Of a DNA stretch of 64,000 bases, positions 38,601-51,589 are shown one piece after another (position 1 is the stretch's first letter; each line of letters begins with the position of its first letter). The stretch comes from Larimichthys crocea. Lineage: Eukaryota; Chordata; Actinopteri; Sciaenidae. Made by a program: the position numbers and the translations under genes. The stretch lies in contig NC_040013.1 in assembly GCF_000972845.2 (NCBI RefSeq), positions 806,001 through 870,000 on the forward strand. The letters are read 5' to 3'. The notes beneath the pieces are model-generated. The model searched no databases, was not told where the DNA came from, and saw nothing but the letters and a program-made list of their open reading frames with translations.

Positions 38601-41600
38601 AAAACTTTCCCACAAAAACCTTTAACAGGGAAAAAAGGTGGAAGAAACCTCAGGAAGAGCCACAGAGGAGGGAGAGAGAGAGAGAGTTTTCAGTAAAGGG
38701 AGATGTGACTGCATCTTCACCCAATACCGTGCCTGACTAGGCATAACCCTGAAAGAGACAGACAGAGAGAGAGGGGAGGGGAGGGAGGTGGAGTCCCCCG
38801 GCAGTCTAATCCTATGGCAGCATAACTAAGGGTTGACCAGAGCCAGCACTAACTATAAGCTCTATCAAAAAGGAAAGTTATAAGTCTACTCTTAAAGGTG
38901 TTGACCGTGTCTGCCTCCTGAACCCAGAATGGTAGTTTGTTCCACAGAAGAGGAGCCTGATAGCTGAAAGCTCTGGCTCCCAATCTACTTTTGGAGACTA
39001 TAGGAACCACAAGGAACCCAGCGTCCTGAGTGTAGCTGCCGTTACAGTTATATAGTTTAAGTTCATTTTATACTTTTGAGTCAACAATTAAATAATTCAA
39101 TTTAAAAAGATCATATTTTTTGCATTATTCAGACACAGCACTGAGGTAACAGAGCACCTGGCATGTTAATTAGAAGATGACGTTATAAAGCTGCCTCATA
39201 ATGCTACGAAGATTTGAAACGGATTGGACTTTGGAAATTTCCTTTCTTTTCTCTTTACATTATGTTCACACGTGTTTAAGATGCTCATGGAGTAACGTGA
39301 TGGTTGGATGGATGGCGATGTGCAAATAAATCTGACTTACCTGCAACCAATCCACTACTCAACTCTAGAAGTATATCTATCTCTCCAGGTCCAGCTCTCC
39401 AGCTGCAAAGTCCTCAGAGACTTATTGGAGCAGCCTGATAACAAAGAGTTACAATAGTCCAGCCTAGAAGTAACAAATGCGTGGACTAGTTTTTCTGCAT
39501 CCGCTTGAGACACGATGTGTCTGATTTTAGCGATGTTACGTAGGTGGAAGAATGCAGTCCTCGAAATTTGTTTTATGTGGACGTTAAAGGACAAATCCTG
39601 ATCAAAAACAACTCCAAGATTCTTTACAGTGGAGCTGGAGGCCAGGGTGATCCCATCTAAAGTAACTAAGTCTCTAGAAAGAGAGTTTCTGAGGTGTTTG
39701 GGTCCAATTACAAGAACTTCAGTTTGTCTGAATTTAACATCAGAAAATTGTAGGTCATCCAACTTTTTATATCCTTAAGGCATGCTTGGAGTTTAGTTAA
39801 CTGATTGGTTTCATTAGGCTTGATTGATAAACATAATTGGGTGTCGTCAGCATAACAATGAAAATTGATAGAGTGATTCCTAATAATGTTCCCTAAAGGA
39901 AGCATATATAAACTGAATAGAAGTGGTCCAAGTACAGAACCTTGTGGGACTCTGTGACAAACTTTGGTATGCATAGAGGATTCATTATTATCAGAACTTT
40001 TGTCGATCAGTTTCATTTCTGGAAGAGAACAAATGTTTGTGCCTGGTGAAGATCTTACAGCTTCACAAAACGCGAACCACATCAAGGAAACTGGGAATTA
40101 GAATTAAATGTTATGATTGAAGACTCTACATGGATGGACATATGTATAGGTTGTCATAAGGGAATTAGCAGCCAACTGTGGAAAGAATTTGACTGGAAAG
40201 TAAAGATCAGATATTTTAATATTCCCTTCATCATCTCTTCATATGCAACAAATCCCAATGTAGCATTAAGATGGCGAAATTGTGGAAATATTTTTGAAAT
40301 CTTTTGGAGGGGATTGTCCAGTAATACAAAGATTTTGGGACAACATTAAGAAGGAAATTGCTATTATTTAAGAGGTAGATGTCACTCCAGAGCTGATGTT
40401 GTTTTTGTTGGGAGCCATACCTAAAGACCTATATAATGAAGATCAGCCATATATGCTGAGCATTCCATTACTAGTAGCAAAGAAAATGATTATGGTGAAC
40501 TGGACGGATGAAAAACCACCAACTGTAGGTCAATGTCTCCATGATGGAGCGAATGACTGCAAGTCTGCAGTTGACTATAGACGCTTTTGTGCAAAGATGG
40601 ATTTGTATTTATCGATACTTGGGTGTTTGATGGATGATGTGATAGAATACTGATAGAGATGCCTATTTGTTGTAAGAAACACCTTGGTGGTGCAGCTTGG
40701 ACACATCCTCAGTGATGAACCCAGGGTCACGGAGTGTTTCAGGTCTTGGATCATAAGACACCCTCACCTGGGCGACCCAGCCGGGTCTGATCAGACCCTG
40801 GCTGGTGTCCAAGCAGCGCACTAAATCATGTTTCGGGTGGCTTTCCTCTCTTGCGCCCCCCTGATTCCAAGGAGCCTGACTGTTCGGTGCAGGCTATGTC
40901 CTGGGAATCCCCTGCAGCCAACCTCAATTGGCTCACAGCGGGCCCTCCACCCATTAAGAACTCTCCGATGTTAAGACCATATCTGGCCTGAGTGTTGTGC
41001 TGGTGATGTGCTCTGGAAACTTCAATTGCCTCCCCAGGTCCACCTTCAGCTGCCAGTCGCCTGCTGAGGATAAGAGACCAGCAGGGACCTTTGGCTGTGA
41101 CTGAGGTTTCTCACCCGCCCTGACGAAAGCGATATTTGGCCTTGCTGGGGGCTGATGCTTACTTTGCTGAATTCCGGCACAGATGGTGTTAGCTAATGCC
41201 TTCAGCACCTGGTCATGGCACCATCGGTACCTCCCCTCTCCCAGTGCTTTCGGGCAGCAGCTCAGGATGTGTTCCAGCGATCCTTTTGCAGGGCACAGTG
41301 GACATGATGGTGTTTCTGCCAGACCCCAGCAATGCAGATTTGATGGACTCGGGAGGACATCATACACTGACTGGATCAGGAACTTGAGTCTTGCTGGCTC
41401 TGACCTCCAAAGTTCTGACCAGGTGATCTTCCGAGTCAGTGCATGGTCCCAAATGGTCCACGCCCCTTGTTGGTGCATGGCCACAGTCTTGCTGCGCCGC
41501 TCCTCCTCCACCTCTGCTCGGACCTCCCCCTGGATCATCTGCCATCTATCCCTCCCCTGGGCTCTGTCATAGCGTGGTGTTTTATGGCAGCCGAGTCCCG

Positions 41601-44086
41601 CTCGCCCAACCGCTACCGAGCCTACTAGCACACCATGCTGCAACCTTGCTTCTGCCAGCTGGACTGCCTCCTGCGCTCGCCACTTTCTTCCAGTCCTGAC
41701 CTCTATGCCTGCAGAGGAATATCTGGTGTCGGATGAGTCTCTGAACAGTAACACCTCCCTGGCACTTCCTACTGGCGATGCAGCTCAGTCTCTTTGTCTC
41801 TGTGCAGGAACTGGTTGATGTTTTGCTCCAAGGCCTCCACCGTTGTTATTGGGACCTGGTACATCATCAGTGGCCACAAAAGCCTTGGCAGGATGCCATG
41901 CTGATATATCCAGGCTTTAAACTTCCCTGGGAGGCCTGACCTGTCCACCGCAGCAAACCAGGTCTTAAGCGCTGTGTGCATAGCTTTGATCGCTGCTGTG
42001 TCTCTCAGAGTGGCATCGAAGATCTTCCCCAAGCTCTTCACCGGCTTCTCTGTCATGGATGGGATTTGAAGACCGTTCATGTGGAAGCGGAACTCCTCCA
42101 CTTTCCCCTTCCTCAGCACAAGGGACCTGCACTTGGCTGGCTTGAATGTCATTCTTGCCCACGATGTTAGCCTTTCCAGACCTTAAAGGAGCCAGCGGCA
42201 CCCTGGCACTGATGTTGCTGTGACTGTTAGGTCATCCATAAAGGCTCTGATTGGCGGTTGGCGAATGCCAGATCTAGAGAGAGGTCCTCTGCATTCCACT
42301 TCTGCCGCCTTGACAAGCATGGTCATCACCAGTGCAAACAGCGTCACTGATATGGTGCAACCAGTGACAATGCCTTTTTCTAGTTGATGCCATGCTGAAG
42401 TTATTGATCCCAATGTGAATCTCATACTGAAACTGTTGTAATAGTCCTGTATGAGATCTGTGATCTTCTGCGGAACATGGTGGGTGGTCAGGGCCTTAGT
42501 CACCAGCTTGTGGGGAATTGATCCGTAGGCGTTTGCCAGGTCGAGCCAGATGACTGACAAATCTCCTCGATTTTCTCTTGTCTCTTGGATCAGCTGGGTA
42601 ACCACTCCAGTATGTTCAACACAGCCTGGCACGCCTGGAACTCCCCCCTTCTGCACGCTGGTGTCAATGTAGGAATTCTTCACGAGGAAATCGGTCATGC
42701 GGTTGGCAAGAATATTGAAAAAGATCTTGCCCTCTACACTGAGCAGTGAGATGGTTCGGAACTGCGAGATGTCACTTGCGTTTTCCTCCTTCGGTATCCA
42801 GACACCTTCGGCATGCCTCCACTGCTTGGCTACCCTGCCTCTTCACCATACTACCCTGATGATCCTCCATAGCCTCTGCAGCAGTCTCGGGCAGTGCTTG
42901 TATACTTTATACAGCACCACACTCAGCCCTGGTGCTGCGCTGGTCCATGCAGCCCTGACTGTGTACCTGACCTCTGCCAGCGTTGGCTCTTTGGTGTTAA
43001 ATTGGCTGGTGGGTAGAGGTGGTGTAATTAGCTCTCTGCAAGGGCCAAGGTCTTCCTCCCTATGCCTGTTGCTGTAGGTTTCAGAGAGATGGCGGTTGAT
43101 GTCGTCTTCTGGGCACATAAGGGTCCCACTCCGCTTCTGCCCTAGCGCACTGCGCAGTGCGCTTGCGGGCCCTTTCTCTACCCTTCCTCCTGTGCCATTC
43201 AGCGCGACGTAGGGAGATGAGCTTCTTCCTGAGGATGTCTCGGAGCTCAGCCAGGGCGGGCCTCTCTTCCTCGCTCATCTTCTTGAATTGATGTTTCAGG
43301 GTCTTCAGGTCTTTCCTGAGTGCAGTGATCTTGTTCTCTCTCCGGTTAAGTCTAGCTGTGGTCTTGGCCTTTGGCTGTTTGATACCAAATCACTCAGCAC
43401 CGATGCAGATGATGAAGGTACACATCGTTTGGAGCTGCTGGTCCACTCCCTCCTTTGATGACGCTTCCAGCGCAGAATCTACATCTTCATCAAACTGGCG
43501 CCACTCAGTCTCCTTGTGTGCAGCTGGCCACAAGACCCTGCGGTGCTCGGATGGATTGCTGGGTGCAGCACGCTGAGCTTGGAGGTTCTGGACACTGTGG
43601 GTTGGCTCCGGGTCCGGATCCTCCTCTGTCTCACCAGTGGCAATGCTATGCACTGCCTCTGTGCACTGTTCAGCTTGCTTCCTCCTCGTACAGCCCATCT
43701 TTGTCTGATGGATCTTCAGACCCTTCAGGTTCTTGCAGCTTTTGCCACACATACAGGTTACTCTTGTTGTCGGTAATCCATTGCTCGTGCTCCTTGCCAG
43801 AAAATCCGTCCGCGTGGGGATTTTTTTTAGTGTGACTGTCTGGTTTGTTTGTTCTGAGATACTTTAGAAACATGGACATAATAATAAACTCAACCTCACC
43901 TAATATATTTATAAATATTGAATATTGATCAATATGATTTCAAGAATAACTCCATCAGTAATCCATCACACTGAATGTTTCTATAGTAACAGTGGTTCTA
44001 ACAATGAAGCCAAAACATTTTCAGGTTCAGACTTTTAGTTCAGGAATAAATAATAATGAGAATAATGAACTCTTACTGGACGCCAT
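35693..44086 (-). CDS. GIMAP8-like multi-domain GTPase, copy B
   Basis: Paralogue of copy A with the same exon plan: 44077-44086 (start MAS; a second copy of this exon is at 45823-45832), 38335-38388, 37442-38086 (AIG1 domain 1), 37305-37346 (linker) and about 35693-36926 (AIG1 domains 2 and 3). All junctions are phase 1. Domain 1 P-loop is GNSWSQRSS (no GKS/T), domain 2 GKSEDKQSK, domain 3 GRRGAGKTP. Domain 2 has nine extra residues relative to copy A, around TRDCVSACG. The last exon is clean above 35979 but full of indels below a 10-N gap at 35969-35978; its donor reads GTAGTACTT instead of GTAAGTAC. LINEs occupy the intron 38480-43855. Which exons follow 3' is unknown; the cassette array is a candidate. 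Confidence 0.8.
35969..35978. other. Assembly gap (10 N) at a quality boundary
   Basis: The intact paralogue reads ACAAAGTTAACAACAGCTGG here. This copy reads ACAAAGTTACTGAAACAT, then N, then CAACAGCTGG. The gap therefore marks a join between poor and good sequence, not a real insertion of unknown length. Confidence 0.95.
38480..40085 (-). mobile_element. L2/Rex-like LINE with 3' region
   Basis: 39360-40085 on the minus strand encodes [49 protein letters not shown] and [19 protein letters not shown]: reverse transcriptase palm and thumb of an L2-type LINE. It is 5'-truncated and frameshifted near 39740. 38480-39050 (CCAGAATGGTAGTTTGTTCC, then CACAGAAGAGGAGCCTGATA) is a fish repeat often next to such LINEs and is included as a likely 3' part; that assignment is tentative. 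Confidence 0.65.
40100..40660 (+). mobile_element. L1-type LINE, ORF2 C-terminal fragment
   Basis: Plus-strand frames read [19 protein letters not shown], then [18 protein letters not shown] and [20 protein letters not shown]. This is the C-terminal part of L1/Tx1-type ORF2. A frameshift lies near 40340. Opposite in orientation to its neighbours. Confidence 0.7.
40690..43855 (-). mobile_element. R2-superfamily LINE with restriction-like endonuclease
   Basis: Reading the minus strand: an N-terminal zinc-finger-like [20 protein letters not shown] (43750), then a basic stretch, then RT blocks [34 protein letters not shown] and the catalytic [10 protein letters not shown] (42240). Next come [18 protein letters not shown], a zinc knuckle [23 protein letters not shown], and finally [15 protein letters not shown] near 40900. 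Order and motifs fit a single-ORF LINE with a PD-(D/E)xK endonuclease (R2/HERO-like). Frameshifts and a deletion near 41770 inactivate it. It lies in the first intron of GIMAP copy B. Confidence 0.75.
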
Positions 44087-45440
44087 GATGTCACTCTGCT
44101 GGAAACTTCAGAGACTCATTGAGCTGAAAACCAACTGCTGGGTTTGAGAAGCTGAAGAGAGGAGAGACAATGTTACACTGTCACTGTCACACACACACAC
44201 ACACACNNNNNNNNNNNNNNNNNNNNNNNNNNNNNNNNNNNNNNNNNNNNNNNNNNNNNNNNNNNNNNNNNNNNNNNNNNNNNNNNNNNNNNNNNNNNNN
44301 NNNNNNNNNNNNNNNNNNNNNNNNNNNNNNNNNNNNNNNNNNNNNNNNNNNNNNNNNNNNNNNNNNNNNNNNNNNNNNNNNNNNNNNNNNNNNNNNNNNN
44401 NNNNNNNNNNNNNNNNNNNNNNNNNNNNNNNNNNNNNNNNNNNNNNNNNNNNNNNNNNNNNNNNNNNNNNNNNNNNNNNNNNNNNNNNNNNNNNNNNNNN
44501 NNNNNNNNNNNNNNNNNNNNNNNNNNNNNNNNNNNNNNNNNNNNNNNNNNNNNNNNNNNNNNNNNNNNNNNNNNNNNNNNNNNNNNNNNNNNNNNNNNNN
44601 NNNNNNNNNNNNNNNNNNNNNNNNNNNNNNNNNNNNNNNNNNNNNNNNNNNNNNNNNNNNNNNNNNNNNNNNNNNNNNNNNNNNNNNNNNNNNNNNNNNN
44701 NNNNNNNNNNNNNNNNNNNNNNNNNNNNNNNNNNNNNNNNNNNNNNNNNNNNNNNNNNNNNNNNNNNNNNNNNNNNNNNNNNNNNNNNNNNNNNNNNNNN
44801 NNNNNNNNNNNNNNNNNNNNNNNNNNNNNNNNNNNNNNNNNNNNNNCACACAGTAAAGCTTCAAGTTACTGTGATAATAACAAACAGTTTGATCTGATCT
44901 GAACAGTCGACTGACGGAGGATGGTCGATGATTAACTGATGATTTCATCTTCATTCATTAGTTCATAAAACAAATCTGTCATAAATTATATTGATCCATC
45001 AACAACATCGATATATTCATTTGAATTTAATCACTTTGTTATTTTTCTTTCTCTAGTTTTGCTCGAGTTCACTCACCTTCTGGATTTCTTGATGTGCCAC
45101 CGACAAAACTAAATGTTTAAGTCTCAACATCCCTGAACCACAAACAGGTTTTTCTAGTTTCATCTAGTGGATGTGTAAAATGAACACACTAACCCTGTTA
45201 TGTGTCAAAACAAAGACAAAGACATTTGCTCCTTTAAAAGTGACAAAACTATAAATATTGAATGTGATTCACTGTCAGACTGTTCTCATTCATTACACAT
45301 TTGACTGTTGTTTAACATTGTAAGTAACAATCGCTTCACAATTAACACACAGATTAATGATCTAATATAAAGAGAAAATAATAAAATACAAATTTTCTGA
45401 GCATCTCACAGAAACAAACCATTGTATGAACGTTCTGTTT
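43990..45440. repeat. Segment duplicated at 45750-46830, left copy
   Basis: 44011-44206 is essentially identical to 45763-45950, and 44863-45440 to 46288-46830 with small differences (for example a 9-base and a 3-base deletion). Both copies include a GIMAP first exon (ATGGCGTCCA|GTAAGA on the minus strand). Both also carry a possible 5' untranslated exon ending CAAGAAATCCAGAAG|GTGAGTG. A 640-N gap (44207-44846) lies inside the left copy, at a CA run. Confidence 0.85.
44207..44846. other. Assembly gap (640 N)
   Basis: Begins in a CA microsatellite and ends in CACACAG. By comparison with 45934-46287 the missing sequence should hold the CA run plus about 300 bases of intron or upstream DNA. Confidence 0.99.
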
Positions 45441-45749
45441 GAACTTACAGTGACTAAAAAACAAGTCAAACAAAATCATCAGTTTTCTTTTGATCCATTT
45501 GTTCAGGATTTGTTATTTAATTCGGGCACCGGTAGTTTAGTAATCCACGGTAGGACCATCATGTAGAATTTCTAGTATAGTAGGAACCGCTAAGATTAGG
45601 CACCACGGGTACCGTGCAACTCTCAAAAGAACAGCTCACATCTGTCCATGAAACAGTTTTTCAGTCAACTGTCCAATTACTTTTGGCCTCTACATATTAA
45701 AGAGTTGCAATTCATAAACCTTTTGTCCAATTTGGAGGTGAATACCCCA

Positions 45750-45932
45750 AAATATCCAAAACATTTTCAGGTTCAGACTTTTAGTTCAGGAATAAATAAT
45801 AATGAGAATAATGAACTCTTACTGGACGCCATGATGTCACTCTGCTGGAAACTTCAGAGACTCATTGAGCTGAAAACCAACTGCTGGGTTTGAGAAGCTG
45901 AAGAGAGGAGAGACAATGTTACACTGTCACTG

Positions 45933-45990
<58 letters not shown>

Positions 45991-46830
45991 CTGCAGTATC
46001 ACTTTGAACCGCTAGATGTCACTGTTACAACTAAAGTTCTACGTTGTTCCTTTCCTTTCATGGCCCGGTAATTTAAATGTTTAATACAGTAAATATCTTC
46101 TATCATTAGATCATTACTTTAATAAATATGAAACATTCATTTCTGTGACGTAGACAAAACAAACACATTTGTTCTTTAAAGATAATAAAATAATCAAAAT
46201 CAGATTTTATACACAAACATGTCGGATCAGCTCTTCCTCCTGTCATGGTCTCTAAGATGGACTTTACTGTATGAACAGTATGTTCAAAGCTTCAAGTTAC
46301 TGTGATAATAACAAACAGTTTGATCTGATCTGAACAGTCGACTGACGGAGGATGGTCGATGATTAACTGATGATTTCATCTTCATTCATTAGTTCATAAA
46401 ATAAATCTGTCATAAATTATATTGATCCATCAACAACATCGATATATTCATTTGAATTTAATCACTTTGTTATTTTTCTTTCTCTAGTTTTGCTCGAGTT
46501 CACTCACCTTCTGGATTTCTTGATGCGCCACCGACAAAACTAAATGTTTAAGTCTCAACATCCCGATACAAACAGGTTTTTCTAGTTTCATCTAGTGGAT
46601 GTGTAAAATGAACACACTAACCCTGTTATGTGTCAAAACAAAGACAAAGACATTTGCTCTTTTAAAAGTGACAGAACTGATTCACTGTCAGACTGTTCTC
46701 ATTCATTACACATTTGACTGTTGTTTAACACTGTAAGTAACGTCTGCTTTACAATTAACACACAGATTAATGATCTAATATAAAGAAAAAATAATAAAAT
46801 ACAAATTTCCTGAGCATCTCACAGAAACAA
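45750..46830. repeat. Segment duplicated from 43990-45440, right copy
   Basis: Complete version of the duplicated block, with the CA microsatellite at 45934-45989. 45541-45750 between the copies holds ATTACTTTTGGCCTCTACAT, possibly a remnant of a Tc1-like element. 46831-47590 is AT-rich with nothing recognised. Confidence 0.85.
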
Positions 46831-47597
46831 ACGACTACTTCCTTCAAAGAAGAGTAAGAAAATGTTGCATATTATTTTAAACTTGTGAAGGTGTTTCATC
46901 TCTCCCTTGCTCTACTCTTGTTCCCTGTAGCAATAATTTATCCTCAGGTGGAATTATTTCATGATACAGTTGTTCCTTTGAAGCTGTTGCTCTGGTCCTC
47001 TTTGTATCTTTGTTTTTTATGTTGAATAGAAAACATTGACATGTTCACTGTCTGACAGTAAGTTTTTGGGTAAATTTTACTTTCCCTGAATAAGTAACAG
47101 TTAATTACTCAATTAATTTTGAATAATAATTATTAGGTAAATCAACTAATAATCAAGGGTTAATATTACCCAATTTAATTAGGTAGTAATTAGTTGTGGA
47201 ATGTACTGAGAAATATGAGGTCAACTTTATTTATTTTATAGCTTTTGATTTAAGGTAATCTGTATGTATGAACATTCTGTTTAAACTTACAGTGACTAAA
47301 AAACAAGTCAAACAAAATCATCAGTTTTCTTTTATTCAGGATTTTTTTAAAAATTCTGTTTCAAAGCGGTTTTATCTTCTTCTTTGGTCAGTTTGTGTGT
47401 TTCCAGCTCACTCAGTGAACTTATTGTGATTAGAAGTGGTGAAATCAGACCAGATGTGTTTTCAGTCCCTGATAATTTGTGCAAATATTATCAACTATCT
47501 TTAAATCTTTAAACTACTATCTGTGGTTTATCTTTACCCAACATCTGCCTGCAGCACCATACACACCATCATCTTTGTTATGTGCTATTGTGTGTAA

Positions 47598-47955
47598 CTT
47601 TGTATTGTGTTCCACAAACCATCCTGCAGCCTCCGTTCATCTGATGCAAACCTCCTGACTCCTCGACCTAGGACCAAGCACCAAACCTGGGGCGGCAGAG
47701 CCTTCTCTGCAGCTGCCCCCTCCCTCTGGAACTCTCTCCACAAACACATCCGTGACTGTACTGACCTGCCCACCTTCAAATCTCTGACAAAAACACACCT
47801 TTTTAAAATTGCTTTTAATGTTTAATGTCTAATGTGTGTTTAGTGTGCTATCTTATATTGTTTTGATGATTTGATGTTCTTCTTTGCAAAAGTGTCTTTG
47901 AGTACCTTGAAAACCGCTTTTAAATAAAATGTATTATTATTATTGTTGTTGTATT
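47598..47955 (+). mobile_element. L2-like LINE 3' end
   Basis: The plus-strand frame reads LRSSDANLLTPRPRTKHQ, then WGGRAFSAAAPSLWNSLHKH and PTFKSLTKTHLFKIAF-stop at 47825. This is the hallmark C-terminus of L2-clade reverse transcriptases. A 3' tail of TTATTATTATTGTTGTTGTA ends near 47955. 5'-truncated. The DNA from 47956 to 48520 is AT-rich, with a 10-N gap at 48242-48251 and no gene seen. Confidence 0.75.
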
Positions 47956-48539
47956 ATGTGTCCTGTGTGTGTTTTTTGCTTTTTACTTTTTGTTATTTTG
48001 TTTGTTATTGTGCTGTAATATTTTTAATTTGTCGAAAGGACTGCAGATGAAAAGTAGTTACATCAAATGTAATTGTTTATGTTTATGTTTAATATTTATT
48101 CATTCATTAAATGAATGAATAAATAAATTTTATAGTCTATCTGTAAAAAATCTATATCCATAGAGATACACACAGAAATGTGTATCACATCAGATGTACG
48201 TCTACACTTGGCTCCATTCTTGCTCATGTACATCATGCACANNNNNNNNNNTAATAAAAATTTAATGTTTAAATAAAAACTGAAATAATAATTTAGGTTT
48301 GTTTGTTCATATTTTTATTAATAAATCTTATATTATATAATTACTTTTATTTTTTTTATTAATTTTATTTATGTAAGTAACCATGTACAGTATTAAACAT
48401 AAAACATAAACATTACAGTTGGATAAAAAAAAAAAAAAGGGGGATAATATTTTTAGCACTGATAACTCACTGTATTGTTCACCTGATTTGTACCTATATA
48501 GAGCTGACTACATGTCCCATGATGCACCTGGCCCTCCCG

Positions 48540-49023
48540 TAGTGACGTATGTACAGGACACATCCGGGCCTCTGAGGTTCTTGCTTGGCGACCCGTCGCC
48601 ATTAGTGCAGGTTCGTCGTGTCGGTTCTGTGTTTTCGGTCCAAACCGTCTCTCGTCTCGTTTTCCGGGGCTCTGGAAAACATTCCCCGCCTTTCTTCTTG
48701 AAGGGTAACCGTTCCCCGTCGACGAGAAACCGGACGGTCTGTTCGCGGGAGTCGGCCCCGCGCGGCGAGCCTCCGTCCTCTCCTTCAGCAGGCGCCATAG
48801 CTTGAGACGCAGCCGCCGTGTCTCTTCTTTTCTCCCGGGTTGTTTTGTCAAGATGTCGCCGTGATGGGGTCTCCGCGTCGGACAGAAATGAATCAGGGCC
48901 TTCGTCGCCTGACCCGCACTCACCGCAGCCCGCCGCTTTCCTGCTCCGTTCCCCCGTTTGACGCCAGAGAGCTCGGCGGCTCTCTGCTCGGAGCTCGGCC
49001 TCTTCAACAACAACAACAACAAC
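48540..49023 (+). promoter_or_regulatory. CpG-rich promoter and 5' untranslated region of rnf10
   Basis: CpG density rises sharply from about 48540 and stays high to 49180, in contrast to the AT-rich DNA before it. There is no TATA box. An open minus-strand frame over 48453-49169 is a by-product of the GC-rich sequence. The 5' untranslated region ends with a CAA/ACA run (49008-49022) just before the start codon. Confidence 0.6.
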
Positions 49024-49218
49024 ATGGACTCCAGCACCAAGGTTCCGCCCCGTTCCAGCTCCACAGGCCCGGCACCTGGCGAGACTAAGCCCAAAACAGG
49101 TGAGCGCTCCCCGGGTACATGTGTCACTGTGTGTGCGGGGCCCCCCGGGGCCTGCGGGGCCTGAAGCACCGCACAGAGAGTTTATCTGGAGAGCTGACGT
49201 CACGGTCAAAACATTTGA

Positions 49219-49263
<45 letters not shown>

Positions 49264-51543
49264 ATAACACACTACTGTCTGTTATCCTGTGTGTGTGTGT
49301 GATATTATATAAACACCAGTATCATAATGTAATCCTTCAGTAAAGCCACTTTCTGCGTGTTTAACAGCTGTTTATATGAATAAATTAGTCTCATGCATCT
49401 TATTTAAACTCCCTGTACTACGGTGGAGTCTGAACATGTTTAAAAACACTAAAATACCTCCACATCGTTCACCTGTACCTTTATTACGCAATAACACACT
49501 CGAGCTTTATCGTCGTGCCAATAATGAAGATAAAGCACACCCAACTTAAATAACTTAATTAACATAATTAACTACATTTATTTACTTTCTTTTGCTCCTG
49601 TTATCTGTTTCCATGGAGTTACGTTAAACGTAATAAACAAATGTGACATTTTAACTTTGTTCAAAGTCGACTCTCGGTGGATATGAGTCGTTGAAGCTAG
49701 AAAATAGCTAATAGTTGTTGTTGGCACGGATTTTTCCCAAAATATATTTAAAAAAAAGGTAACTTATGTTATTTCAGTTGGTAATTTGCTGGTTGGTAAT
49801 AATCATCATTATCGGCCTGGATAAAGTGCCAATAATGATGATATAAAACACTAAAATACCTCAACATTGAAGCCAGAAAATGCTACAGAGGTTCACCTGT
49901 ACCTTTATTACACAATAACACACTCAAGGTTGTGCCAATAATGAAGATAAAGCACACCCAATTTAAATAACATAAATAACTACATTTATTTACATTTTTT
50001 TGCTCCCATTATCTGTTTCCATGGAGTTACGTTAAACATAATAAATAAATGTGACATTTTAACTTTGTTAAAAGTCGACTCTGGAGTCTAAACATGTTTA
50101 AAAACACTAACATACCTCCACGTTAAAGCCAGAAAAACACCACAGAGGTTCACCTGTACCTTTATTACACAATAACACTCTCAAGGTTGCCGTGCCTATA
50201 ATGGAGATAACGCACACACAACTTAAATAACACAAATAATTACATTTATTTACTTTTAAAATAAATATGACATTTTAACTTTGTTAAAAGTCTAAACATG
50301 TTTCCTAAAGATGTGTGGAAGTTGTTCCTCTGCGTTAAAAACACTAAAACACCTCCACGTTGAAGCTAGAAAATAGCTACGGAGGTTCACCTGTGCCTTT
50401 ATTAAGCAATAACACACTCAAGGTTGTGCTTTATCGTCGTTGTTGGCACGGATAAAGTGCCGATTTTGCCCCAAAATATATTTAAAAAAGTTAACTTGTG
50501 TTATTTCAGTTGGTAACTAGCTGGTTGGTAATAATCATCATTATCGGCCTGGTTCCACTAATGATGATATAAAACACTAATACCTCCACGTTGAAGCCAG
50601 TAATTGCTCCCTTGAGGTGTGCATTATCGTCATTGTTGGCGCTTGAATGTGATGTTGTGATTTTACAGCTTAGATAACAAAATGTTTTCATGTTTTGAGG
50701 CTCTCAAAGTGAATGTTTCGTCAGCTGTGGTTGCCAGAAATGTACCATAATAAATACGGTCCAGCTTTTATGAATGTTACGGTAAAAGGATGCTGATGTA
50801 TCATAAATGTCTAGTTGACCAATCAGATCGCTCGGTTGGAACTACTTGTTGTATAATACAACTTAAAACGTCAAACACAACCCGGTTTCTCTCCATGAAG
50901 CTCAAACTGACTTCTTTCTGCGTTTCTTGGGCAGTTTTGGATTGTTCGTAGGTGTTTACATCCGTCACTCTCCTGGTTACTGACGTGTTTCTTCTTTGTT
51001 TCTATCGTAGATGGTAAGAATAATGGAGGCTCCAAGCGCTACAGTCGAAAGCGCGAGCCCTCCTTCCCCAAAGCCGACAGTTTCCCCGCCGGCCCTCGCC
51101 GCACCAGTTCACAGAAAAGCAAGAATTTTGACAAGAGACCGTCTCAGAGAGGCGGGCGACAGTATGGAGCTACAGGTGGAGGACGACGTGAGGAGGTGAG
51201 GTGATGGCTCGATGTTTCAGGAGCGCTGCAGCAGCAGCTTAAAGTCCAAACACGGCTTCACTCATTCCCTCTCCACCTGTACAGGTAGCAGAGACGCGCC
51301 GGGCCGAGTTTAGCCCGGCTCAGTTTGCTGGACCGAAGAAGATCAGCCTGAACCACCTGCTGAACTTCACCTTTGAACCTCGTGGAGGCAGCGGCGTCGG
51401 AGACGTCGGACACTCCTACTGGGGACGCCGAAACAAATGGGGCCACAAGCACAAGCCCTTCAACAAGGAGCTCTTCCTGCAGGCCAAGTAAGGCGCCCGC
51501 CCACAGGTCACATGACGTCCAAAGGTGTGTTTGTGTGTTACCT

Positions 51544-51589
<46 letters not shown>

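Noticed and set aside
48453..49272. Two minus-strand open frames of about 240-250 codons opposite rnf10 exon 1
   Set aside because: GC-rich CpG region with few stop codons; no splice or start context, composition only.
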